From Glebionis coronaria (taxonomy: Eukaryota; Streptophyta; Magnoliopsida; Asterales; Asteraceae), in the NCBI GenBank assembly GCA_025667525.1, contig CM046877.1, forward strand, positions 31,569,255-31,633,254: a stretch of DNA of 64,000 bases. Direction: 5' to 3'. Position 1 is the stretch's first letter; the number at the start of each line of letters is the position of its first letter. The notes beneath the pieces were generated by a model, which did no database searches, was not told the DNA's origin, and saw nothing but the letters and a program-made list of their open reading frames with translations. A program made the translations under genes and the position numbers. Shown here in pieces: positions 10,283-21,334 of the stretch.

Positions 10283-13200
10283 TTAATATCCATCTAACAA
10301 AGAGAATAACAAAGAAAAATAATATCTTTCGTAAATGTGAAAAGAACTAGGCATAATCCAAACGAAGTAACATGCAACCACAAAAACTAGCCTTCCAATC
10401 ACACTTTTAGTCGTTTTAAGATGAGCTATCGACTGAAAAAATATAGTATTATCTTCAAGTTTCGGTGGAATATCACTCATATCTGCCAGCATGCGAACAA
10501 TCTGCCATACCTGCGTCTGCGTAGAGTAAACACATTAGAATAAAGGTTATTATGTGAGTCCCGAACGGATTCATAGAAAGGGCAGCGAAGCAATGTTAGA
10601 TTGATATGATCACCAACATCCGACTGCCTTAAGCGATCTTGGGTCTTCAAACATCGCCTCATAATAAGCCACAATGTGAAAACCAAACCACTCTACGCCA
10701 CAAAACTTGAACACCTCTCAGTCTAAACACATCCCAAGCCTGCTGGACCAAAAAGATAACCATGTTCCCATTTATATCACGCCATTTCAAAGTATCAAGC
10801 CGCATATCATCCAACAAGAGCACGGGAATTTGATCCAAATTAGACACTTTAAAGAGCCATGATTGTGGCCAATTCCAAAAATGCCATTTTGCACAAAATC
10901 AACCACATTACATCAAATTATGACAAGCTCTATGAATATGACTATGTGAAAAAAAATCTAGATAACGATCATTGATGATCCTAAGTATCAAATAACAAAG
11001 AAGTATCCATACCGTTACCAAGCATTTTCCAAAGGTGGGGGCGAACAGTTTCACAAAGTTGTAGCACTTTCCGCCACCCCAACTCAGATCAGCAATGATA
11101 GGAAAGCCCCAAAATGTTCGATCCTTAATCTTATAAGCGTGAATCCCCCGGACCCATAATGACTCTTTATTGGTAACAATATTCCAATTGTGAGTCGTCA
11201 TCAACGCTATATTAAAAACATCAAGATTATTAATACCAAGACCACCCTCATGTTTAGGAAGAACGATATCATCCCATGCAACCTTAGCCTTACCCCTCTT
11301 AAACTCACCATTAAACCAAAGGAAACCACGAATATGTTTTTGCATATCATAAATAATACCATATCATTGGGAATGATGAGAATTGAGGCCCAATACACAT
11401 GCATAAAGGATAGAACCGACTTACAAAGCTAGAGCCTTCCCGAAGACGATAACGATTTATTCTTCCAATCACCAATCTGGTTCATAACTTTCTCAACAAG
11501 AACTTTGCAGCCCCTTTTTAAAACTATAGACAAAATGAGAGGTACACCAAGATACTTAACTGGAAGCGTTCCTTCAGAAAAGCATGATGTTCAAAATACC
11601 ACGTTTTACATGGTGAAGTACATTACAAAAGAAAGTCGTGCTCTTCGGGATACTAGGGACTAAATCGGATGTCATATTAAACTCATCAAGAGAGTCCATA
11701 ATGACTTGGGCAAATCCACATCATCACGAGCAAAATAAAATAGATCATTTGCAAAACAAATGTTAATAAGCTCTAACTCCTCACAATGATGGTCATGTCG
11801 CCGACTCACGAAGCCCCCTTTTAAGAATAAAAGTCAAAATTTATATAACCAAGGTGAATAAATAAGAAGATAACATATCTCCTCGCCTTAAACTACGTAT
11901 TCCTTTGAAAAACCCATGAATGTCCGCATTTAAACTTATAGAGAAAGAAGCAGATGAGAGACACACCATAATCAATTTAATCATAGTGGGGTGAAACCTA
12001 AATTAACTAAGAATACCCCTCAAGAAACGTCAATCAAGCGTATCATAGGATTTCTGAATATCCACTTTAAAAGCGCAAAGAGGAGGACCCGTATCCCGAT
12101 GATAGTTGTACATAAGCTCCTGCGTAAGATGAATACTCAAATACGATGACCCATAACAAACGCCGATTGATTCTTACTAACCACTTCCTTAATGTCATCA
12201 ATTATACGTTTCGTGACAATTTTGCTAGTGCATTTAAAAATAACACTGCAAAAAGAAATCAGGAGATAATCGTTAATATTATAAAGGGTAGATATCTTCA
12301 GGATGAGAGCTAAAAAGGTATGGGCTATCTCTTTCAAATCCTGCCCATTATCAAAGGAATCTCGAACCGCTTTACAAACATCATTGCCCACGATATAACA
12401 CCCAAGTTTAAAAAACACATACTTAAAATCATTCAAACGTGGGGCTCAATCATCGCTAATATCAGACGTAGCCGCTTTAATCTCCACATTGGTCATATGG
12501 CTGATCATAGCATCTCGGGTATCACCTGGCATACGTTTAGAGAACAAGTCCCATATATCTAAGTCACTACAAGTATTTGATGTACCAAGGAACATGTTGT
12601 AGTGATTAACGAAAGCTTGAGGCACACTGGCACCTGTGAGCTCGTTATTATCCGTGTCTAAAAGAACCTCAATGCGACTTTGTTGGTTTTTACTCTTGAC
12701 GGTTTTGTGAAAATACACAGAATTAGAATCACCTAACTCCAACCATATGATTTTAGCTTTTTGTTGTAAAAACCTTTCCTCATCGAGTTTAGCATCATTA
12801 AACGCCTGCAAATACACCGCTTCCTCATCCAGTAAACTATTGTCCGCGAGATTACAAATCCTTTGAACTTCATCCAGCTCATGTCGTAATTTAGTCACCC
12901 TATCATGAATATTACCTTGGTCAAGAAGAAGTTTTCGAATCGCCTACTTTAATCCACACATATTCTGAACGACGTTGTACATGTTATGACCTAGTAAATT
13001 ATCCTTTCAATGCATAACTAATAATTTCAGAAATTGGCTTTTGTGCGTCAAGAAGTTAAAAATTTCAAACCGTCTCGGTCTATGCGTTACCCAAGTGAGA
13101 ATCTTTAGGACTGATGGCGAGTGATCAAAGTTTCGATACAATTGGAAGACAGAAAATGCACCCGAAAACCGATCAGTGAAGTCCAAATTACCCATCACAT

Positions 13201-13900
13201 GATCAAGTTTTTTAAGAATCCCACTATCACCCTTCGATTCTGATGTCACGTAACCTGCAATCCCGAACACGTGAGGACAAGTATCTCAATATCCAAAATA
13301 CAATCTTTGAAGTCACACATGGCAGTAGTCATTAAGGAAGAACCATCAAACGTACCCTCTACGTTTAAAGAGACATTAAAGTCACCCATCAAAGCCCACG
13401 ACATATCATGCGTTACTTGTTTAGGAATGCTAAAATCCGTCTATAATTGTCTTTGTACAATAGTGTTATTGTCAACATACACAAAAGAACATAACATAAG
13501 TGATGGTCTCTTTATTGATGATCTTGGTGTGCATCACTTGGCTAGATTGAGCAACCACTAGAACAACAACCACATCAACACTTCCGACCTAACATTATAC
13601 GACACCCTTTTGTACATAATTTAGCATTAGAGGTTCAATACCAATTATGGAAGACCTTAGAACAAATAGCCGCAAGCCCCGAAACATCCACATGTGAGTC
13701 TAATATAACACAAACACTTAAATAGTTCTCATTAACAACATGGCGAACCGTGGATTCTTTAGGGACTCGGTTGAAACCCGGTATGTTCCACGATGCAATA
13801 CTAAACATGGGAAACATCTTGAGAGGGAGTGTGTGTCCCTTTTTGAATATAGACGGTATCGATGTTCCTTTTCTCAACTTCGATATCTTCATCAACAATC
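10283..13900 (-). pseudogene. LINE A ORF2: endonuclease, reverse transcriptase and zf-RVT, broken
   Basis: The N-terminal endonuclease start (ASWNIPGFNR) is near 13790. A D-H-S-P-SVLKI motif stands near 13100. Reverse transcriptase fragments lie between about 12900 and 11800 (NQSAFVMGHRI near 12150; a LRRGD.LS region near 11880). The connection and zinc-binding region covers 11345-10283 (GLGINNLDVFN, LSWGGGKC, then LLRCPFYESVRDS). The order is that of plant L1-clade ORF2. Frames change repeatedly and no catalytic unit is intact. Confidence 0.75.
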
Positions 13901-13939
13901 GTTAGCTTCTCATTCGTTTTAGTACCATCGCCACTGCTC

Positions 13940-15211
13940 GACTCTCCTAACTCAACCGCAACTTGCTCCTGAAGAGAAGCAAATGTATTCTCAAGTTCTA
14001 GAGTACCAAGCTTCTTAGTAACAGGTGTACGCTTGGTAGTAGTGGTTTTTGCCTTCCTTTTATATTGAAAGTTCAAACTAGGTTTGGTTAATTTAATCCC
14101 CTACACACGCTTAGGTTGATCCTCCTGTGTTTGTTTACCTTTATTCATCTTATGGGAAACCATGGTGAAACCATCTTCTTTTGTATCATTCACAGGTACC
14201 TACTTGGCGACAACATGCTTCGGGCATGTCGCCGTGTTATTTCAAAAAATGTGGCAGTCATGACACAACGGTAATTTCCATTCATACTATATCACAATCC
14301 TCTCTTTAGAGTATCCTTCTTCATCCTCAAAAGGGATTGACATCACCACTTCCATTTTTAGATCTCTATCAGCTTTCACTTCCACAAGTGCCCGAGCATA
14401 GCCTATCCTACCCCAAGTGTCACCACACATCTCACTTGTGAACGCGTCTAACACAAATGGTTTAGCAACTTAGGTAAGGATAAGGCCCAACCCATCTTTA
14501 GGAAACGTCACAACAGGGACTTTCATCATCCTTATCCAAACTAGAACATAAGTAACATTGTCCTTGTTAAGGCTAAGAGACCATTTATTCAAAATCAATG
14601 GTGTATTATGAATCAACCATAGCCCATGCTCGATGACCTGCTCTAAACCGTTCAAACTTTCAAATTTAATGTAAAAGAAACTATCATCGTCTCGCTTGAC
14701 CTTATGGAAACTATATTTTGCCCATGCAATAGTCACATAGTTTTTAACAAGGGGGGAACACAACCCCTTTTCCCACAAAAAAACGACAAGAGAATTAGCA
14801 AATTGGTTTTTAACATGCGTAAAGGAAGACGCATGTAAAACAAAATCAGTATCTTCCATTTTTTTCACTCATCAATGACCGAAAATTTACTGTCCTTTTA
14901 GGTTTACCATCGTTTGAATTAGAAATAGTGACAGTAAACGTTTTCGATTGAACATTGATCATCCCAGGTATAGTAGGATCCTCCCACCCCTCCAAGATAT
15001 GTATAACATCTTGAAGACCTTCATGGAGACCTTTTTGAAGACCTATACCAATATACTCATCAGTGCACGGGTATTTGGTTATATTAAGTCTATCAATAGC
15101 TACATTATATGTCTTAGCAATATCATGAATGGTTATATTCTCATTAGCTTTGAAATTATTGTTGTTTATAGACGAAATTCCATACCCTTCCTCTCACATA
15201 CCCTTCACCAT
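13940..15211 (-). pseudogene. LINE A ORF1: DUF4283 and Gag-like zinc-knuckle protein, broken
   Basis: RNA-binding ORF1 protein of plant L1-like LINEs. The likely start ATG is at 15209-15211, with an in-frame TGA five codons later that copy B shares. The best preserved stretch is 14470-14868: the DUF4283 core with SLVVFLWEKG and a tryptophan-rich W..H.T.L.L.KW segment. A knuckle-like CHDCHIF lies near 14250 but is broken by a stop. A Lys/Thr-rich tail follows (13801-14076). At least four stops or frameshifts are visible. Confidence 0.7.
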
Positions 15212-15300
15212 GACATAACAAATAAATGTACACTAGATAACACACTAATACATTTTATCAAACACTTGAAGTGCATACACAAATGACCCAAGACAAGTTT

Positions 15301-15693
15301 ACTTCCAAAGTAATTCTTAGGCTTACCAGACGATTTACATGATGATAGTTATGATTTTGACAATGAAAAGTTCGTGGGTGAGTTTATTTTGGTGGATTTT
15401 GTATGAAATAATGTGGGTGTGAGTTTATTTTAGCTTATTGTGTGTGCGCGTGGTCTCGGGTAATTTACTAGGTACATCATTGGATGATCGAAAAAGGGTC
15501 TGAAACGATACAAGGTACTCTGGTTAACTGCGTAACATTTGAGATAACCTGAGAAAGAACACATTATTCGAGAAATTGAGCGAGAAAAAATGTTTGTGAC
15601 TTGTAAACTAATCATTTATATGTAAGCATCATGACGGGTAACTCAAACATTAACATCTCAAATTTTATGATTACATATTTGAAAGTTAGAAGA
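15301..15693. other. Noncoding stretch right of LINE A
   Basis: Homologous to 38570-39005 in copy B at roughly 90% identity. It may include the LINE 5' UTR. No gene, RNA gene or ordered repeat is seen. Confidence 0.4.
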
Positions 15694-15937
15694 TGCCAAG
15701 TGCCTTAGTGCAATTGGCCACCAAGCTTCCTCTTTGGAGCTTAAAAACGGTTTGTTTATGGGTTCGAGCTTCGCAAGTGACAATAAAAATTCAGATTTTA
15801 CTCTTCGTATGAAGCCGTAAGTTCTAGAGGTTTATTTTCGCGGGTCTCTCCTAGTGGTTCGGGTCTCGAGGCCTGCCTGTATGGATGATATAATTCGGGA
15901 GTCAAATTTCAAATGTGATGTTGTTCTAAGAAAATAG
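15694..15937 (+). mobile_element. tRNA-type SINE, present only in copy A
   Basis: A 244-bp insertion with a polymerase III box A, TAGTGCAATTGG (15706-15717), and a box B-like GGTTCGAGCTT (15761-15771). It is flanked by an 11-bp target duplication AAGTTAGAAGA (15683-15693) and AAGTTAGAAAA (15938-15948). Copy B has the empty site AAAGTTAGAAGATTTTCAAG at about 38988. Box spacing and size fit plant SINEs. It must have inserted after the duplication, or been lost cleanly from B, which is unlikely for a SINE. Confidence 0.75.
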
Positions 15938-16119
15938 AAGTTAGAAAATTTTCAAGACACTATATTCAAATTATGGGAAAAGTCCAACATAGACCCTCTT
16001 TTTTAGCATAAACTCAATCAACCAACCACAACTCTCCATTTTTTTATCTAATAAAAAAAATCTATTTTTAAAAATTAAATATCTCACAAACAGTTAATCG
16101 TTACGCAAAACGAAACATA

Positions 16120-16345
16120 CCATCGTGACGAGAATTAAATCATTTTTCTATCGGGCGCAACTTTGTATACTTTCGACGAACTTTTTTCTTGAGAAAATCA
16201 TATATGATTCGATCACGAATCATATATGATTCTGGAAAATCATATATGATCCGTGATACGAATCATTTGAATTTCACAGAAAAAAGTTTGTCGAAATTAT
16301 ATACATGTGCCCCTCGAGAGAATGATGATTTAATTCTCTTTGCTA
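16120..16345. mobile_element. Foldback MITE with AATCATATATGATT palindromic core
   Basis: Two arms of about 75 bp pair: the left arm (GAGAATTAAATCAT...TTTCGACGAACTTTTTTC) is the inverted form of the right arm (GAAAAAAGTTTGTCGAAA...ATGATTTAATTCTC). Between them a 14-bp perfect palindrome, AATCATATATGATT, occurs whole or nearly whole three times (16198-16260). There is no ORF. It lies in the spacer between copy A and copy B, whose left part (15964-16120) shows nothing recognisable. Confidence 0.55.
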
Positions 16346-16355
16346 ATAAGTTAGG

Positions 16356-16513
16356 TAGGGTTGTAAACGAACCGGACGAACATGAACGGAGCCTTGTTCA
16401 TGTTCGTTCATTTACTTTTAACCGGACATATACACGAACACGGACGCTTAAACGGACAGATTTTCTTGTTTATGTTCGTTTATTAAGAAAATGAGGTGTT
16501 TGTGTACGTTTAT
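16356..16513. mobile_element. Truncated hAT-type MITE at the duplication breakpoint
   Basis: Starts TAGGGTTGTAAACGAACCGG, like the left end of the 8110 element, and consists of GAACATGAACG/TTCATGTTCGTT repeats. Its right end is missing: it is fused to DEK1 intron sequence at 16514. The last core repeats read TATGTTCGTTT, and the DEK1 intron starts GTTCGTTTG, so 8 bases are shared at the join. Confidence 0.6.
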
Positions 16514-16524
16514 GTTCGTTTGAA

Positions 16525-19500
16525 ATGCTTATCTTATGCACTCAACTCTTGTTTTACTGCATCACTCATTTTTGTCTATTCATCAACAGTGTTGCTTTCG
16601 TTGTCCTTTACGGGATTGCGTTAGCAATTGAAGGATGGGGCGTTGTCGCTAGCTTAGTGATATATCCACCATTTGCTGGGGCAGCTGTTTCAGCTATTAC
16701 CCTCGTTGTATCATTCGGGTTTGCGGTATCAAGACCCTGTTTGACTCTCGAGGTTTGACTTCTGATCAGGCACTTTATCTTTTGTTGAACTTCCGATTTC
16801 TGCTTATAATTGACACCACACTTCCCCTAACAGATGATGGAAGATGCTGTACACTTTCTCAGTAAGGACACCGTTATTCAAGCAATAGCTCGATCTGCCA
16901 CCAAGGTATATATTTAATATTTGGATTTCGGTAGGTACCATCATTTTTTCGATATATGCATATCATTATTTTCGTTCTTGATGCAGACAAGAAATGCTCT
17001 ATCGGGAACTTATTCTGCTCCACAAAGGTCTGCTAGTTCAGCTGCTCTTCTAGTCGGAGACCCTTGCGTCACACGCGACAGGGCGGGAAACTACGTTCTC
17101 CCGAGGGCGGATGTCATGAAATTAAGAGATCGTTTGAAAAATGAAGAACTAGCTGCAGGATTGATTATCCGTAAGATAAAACACGGTATATTGTTTCAGC
17201 GTGATTCAACCAACGATGTCGGTTATAGAAGAGAGATGTGCGCACATGCACGTATTCTAGCATTAGAAGAAGCAATTGATACTGAATGGGTCTACATGTG
17301 GGATAAGTTTGGTGGTTATTTACTCCTGTTACTTGGTTTGACTGCCAAAGCTGAACGTGTGCAGGTGAACACAATTCATTAGTTCACGTTTTTGTGTGAC
17401 TTTTAGAGTTTATTTTTGTATGTTAACCTTTCTTTCCTTTCCTTTCAGGACGAGGTTCGTTTAAGACTATTTCTTGATAGCATCGGGTTTTCAGATTTAA
17501 GTGCTAAAAAGATAAAAAAGTGGATGCCGGAAGACCGTAGACAGTTTGAAATTATACAAGAAAGGTAAGAACACGTGTCATCGTCTAGTTTATTTTGCCG
17601 AAATTGAAGTTTCGTCTGACAATTTTATTTCGATTTTGTAGTTATATACGAGAAAAGGAGATGGAAGAGGAAATATTAATGCAAAGACGTGAAGAGGAAG
17701 GAAGGGGTAAAGAGAGACGGAAAGCACTTTTGGAAAAAGAAGAGCGTAAATGGAAAGAAATCGAAGCCACTCTCATATCATCTATTCCAAACGCCGGAAG
17801 CCGAGAAGCAGCCGCCATGTCAGCAGCCGTGCGGGCCGTTGGTGGTGATTCAGTTCTTGATGATTCATTTGCACGTGAAAGGGTTTCAAGTATTGCTCGT
17901 AGAATTCGTGCCACTCAGCTATCTCGTCGAGCACTGCAGACGGGAATCTCAGGTGCCGTGTGTGTTCTTGATGATGAGCCAGTCACGAGTGGCAGATACT
18001 GTGGCCAGCTAGACCCCACCATTTGTCGTAGCCAAAAAGTTAGTTTTTCAATGGCGGTTATGATCCAGCCCGAGTCTGGGCCCGTTTGTCTCTTGGGTAC
18101 CGAGTTTCAGAAACAAGTTTGTTGGGAAATTCTCGTTGCGGGGCCCGAGCAAGGAATTGAAGCGGGTCAAGTCAGGCTTAGACTGATAGCAAAAGGAGAC
18201 AGACAAAGTACAGTTTGTAAAGAATGGAATATTGGTAATGCATGTATTGCTGACGGAAGGTGGCATACGGTTACGGTAACCATCGATGCAGAATTAGGTG
18301 AGGCTGTTTGTTTCTTGGACGGCGGGTATGACGGGGACCAAACAGAATTACCGTTACGTATTGGTAACGGGATTTGGGATCAAGGAACGGAAGTTTGGGT
18401 CGGTGTTAGACCACCGACTGACGTTGATATGTTTGGGAGGTCAGATAGTGAAGGAACTGAATCCAAAATGCATATTATGGACCTTTTCCTTTGGGGTAGA
18501 GTCTTGTCAGAAGACGAAATTTCGGCTCTTCCTGCTGCCATGGGGACCATCGAGTATAACATGTTCGATCTTCCTGAAGACAATTGGCAATGGACGGATT
18601 CACCCCCCAGGGTTCGTACTCTCATCACTTTTTACGTCTTGTTAGGAGATATATGTACCACATTACTAACACTTTATTTGTAGGTGGACGACTGGGACAG
18701 TGATCCAGCTGAAGTAGATCTATATGATCGAGATGATGTAGATTGGGACGGTCAGTATTCAAGCGGGAGAAAACGAAGATCTGAACGTGAAGGAGTGGTG
18801 GTAGATATAGATTCATTTACAAGAAGGACGAGGAAACCAAGAATTGAGACGCATGAAGAAATCATTCAAAGAATGCTATCTGTCGAGCTTGCTGTTAAGG
18901 AAAATCTTTTAGCTAAAGGAGAAGCAACTTTTACTGATCAAGAGTTTCCACCTAATGACACGTCATTATTTGTGGACCCCGAGAATCCCCCTTCTAAACT
19001 ACAAGTTGTTTCAAAATGGATGAAACCAACCGAAATAGTGTCTGAAAATCAGTTGGTCCCTCCTTGCTTGTTTTCTGCTGATGCAAATCCTTCTGATGTT
19101 TGCCAGGTATTGACAAACGCATGATTATTTGACTTTCTGATTTTTTTTTTTTTTATGTTAGTGTTCTGACTTTTGACTCGTTTGATGAATAGGGTCGGTT
19201 AGGTGATTGTTGGTTTTTGAGTGCTGTTGCTGTCCTGACCGAAGTTTCAAGAATATCAGAAGTTATAATCACACCTGAATATAATGAAGAAGGAATCTAC
19301 ACCGTGCGGTTCTGTATTCAGGTAATTATGGGTCCTGTGTTTTATGTGTCGTAGTATACTAAATAAGTTATAGCGTTATGAACTTATGATTCTTTTGTAT
19401 CTGAAGGGCGAATGGGTTCCTGTTGTTATCGACGACTGGGTCCCATGTGAATCAGCGGGAAAACCAGCTTTTGCCACGAGTAAAAAGGGGAATGAGCTAT

Positions 19501-20635
19501 GGGTTTCATTATTAGAAAAAGCATACGCTAAGCTGCATGGGTCCTATGAGGCACTAGAAGGAGGACTAGTACAAGACGCACTTGTTGACCTCACAGGAGG
19601 AGCGGGTGAAGAGATTGACATGAGAAGCGCCCAGGCCCAGATTGATCTTGCTAGTGGAAGATTATGGTCTCAGTTATTACGGTTCAAACAAGAAGGATTC
19701 TTGTTAGGGGCCGGAAGTCCGTCTGGTTCAGATGTTCATATATCGTCGAGTGGGATCGTTCAAGGGCATGCTTACTCGTTGCTACAAGTTCGGGAAGTTG
19801 ATGGGCATAAACTAGTTCAGATTCGAAACCCATGGGCTAACGAGGTTGAATGGAATGGCGCGTGGTCTGATTCGTCACCTGAATGGACAGATAGGATGAA
19901 GCACAAACTTAAGCACATCCCTCAGGTATGTTTATTATTTATGAAAAACCAAGTACGATTAAAATTCTTTTGTATCAATAAGATTAACGCAATTCGTTTT
20001 TTGAACAGGCAAGGGATGGTATATTTTGGATGTCATGGCAAGATTTCCAGATTCATTTCCGTTCTATATACATTTGTCGTGTCTATCCTCATGATATGCG
20101 ATACTCGGTCCATGGTCAATGGAGAGGTTATAGTGCTGGTGGTTGCCAGGATTATGACACGTGGCACCAAAATCCACAATTCAGAATACGAGCTACTGGT
20201 TCAGATGCATCATGTCCCATACACGTATTCATTACCTTAACTCAGGTATGTACTTTTTTAACGAGTATTATTGAGTTGTCAATAAGTCCTCACCAAGTAG
20301 CCTAACCAATATCACAACATGTTTTTTAGGGGGTGAGTTTCTCGAGAACCACAGCTGGATTCAGAAACTATCAATCTAGTCACGACTCGATGATGTTCTA
20401 CATAGGAATGAGAATAATCAAGACACGTGGACGTCGTGCTTCCTACAATATCTATTTACATGAATCAGTTGGCGGGACAGATTACGTAAATTCACGAGAA
20501 ATATCATGTGAGATGGTGTTAGAACCGGACCCAAGAGGCTACACAATTGTACCAACAACAATACATCCCGGTGAAGAAGCACCTTTTGTTCTTTCTGTAT
20601 TCACCAAATCATCAATCACCCTTGAAGCTCTATAG
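16525..20635 (+). CDS. DEK1-B, 5'-truncated duplicate with arm, LG, calpain and C2L domains
   Basis: Exons at 16590-16752, 16834-16905, 16987-17364, 17449-17564, 17642-18611, 18684-19106, 19193-19321, 19407-19925, 20009-20245 and 20330-20635 match DEK1-A with no stop, frameshift or splice-site loss. All exons for the N-terminal membrane region are absent. The start used here (ATG 16525-16527, G at -3) lies in former intron; reading through, it runs in frame into exon 16590 and adds a hydrophobic ~22-residue segment, for a product of about 1125 residues. The start is inference. The catalytic Cys (19208-19210), His (19767-19769) and Asn (19827-19829) are intact. By eye the coding differences to A are about 12 silent and 5 amino-acid changes (I>V, S>C, G>T, I>T, G>V). 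It may be an expressed truncated protease or a young transcriptionally silent pseudogene. Confidence 0.75.
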
Positions 20636-21146
20636 ACCACAAGGCCCGTACCCGTTTGGTTAGTTTTAATTTTTGACAAAAGGGTCCACCCGTGAACTGA
20701 AAGCATGACGGCTGGCATTGCTAGTTTTGAGGTTTTGAAATATGGAAACGATGCTGGCGAAAGAGGGTCGTCGGGGGTGTATGTGATTTAATGTAACGAT
20801 GTAAATGAATAGGAAAAAAGATAGGAAAAATGAGGTTAGAAGATGAAAGTAGGGCAGTTTTGAAGGGAGGTTTAGTGTTTTGCCTTTCTTTTGATTTTTA
20901 GCATCATGTAAATGTTGACTATGTTTTTATTCAAGAAATGAGAAATATATTTTGCATCTCATTTTTTCTTCCTTTTGCGAGCCGGCTAATCACAAGGCGA
21001 CTGCCTTTTTAGTCTGCGCAGATGAACCTCTTATGTTCCAGTGTTGAAAAGGTCGTATGTTCATTCTGAGATGCCTCTGTTTTGATGCCCTTTAAGGCCT
21101 TATCAGGTTCGGGTTTGGTCAGGTTGACACATTTGACACCCCTTCT
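20636..21146 (+). other. DEK1-B 3' flank and deletion join
   Basis: Near-identical to 4652-5100 of copy A, then at about 21081 it jumps to sequence equal to 5935 onward, so roughly 835 bp present in A are missing here. What follows the join is the right end of the CGGGTT-type hAT remnant (TGACACCCCT at about 21133-21142). Confidence 0.65.
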
Positions 21147-21334
21147 TAGCTCTTCCAATTTCTTACAAAATATATTGCACAGTTTTAACCGGAAGTAAAT
21201 AATGAACCAGCATCATATTATGTATCAGCAACAGAGGGTCTGCTTTTTGGAAACACGAGAAGCAGTTCAAGAAGTATTAACAGATAGAGAGGGAGACCGG
21301 GCTGGTTTTAAAAAACATGATAATGTTTACAAAC

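Larger units (their letters stand above)
10270..15300 (-). mobile_element. L1-like LINE, decayed (copy A)
   Basis: Non-LTR retrotransposon lying antisense to DEK1. Reading right to left it shows a DUF4283-type ORF1 and then an ORF2 with endonuclease, reverse transcriptase and zinc-binding C-terminal regions. Many stops and frameshifts break all frames. No flanking target duplication or poly(A) tail was identified, so the ends are approximate. The same element occupies the same place in copy B (33540-38530), including the same early stop in ORF1, so insertion and first decay predate the segmental duplication. Confidence 0.8.
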
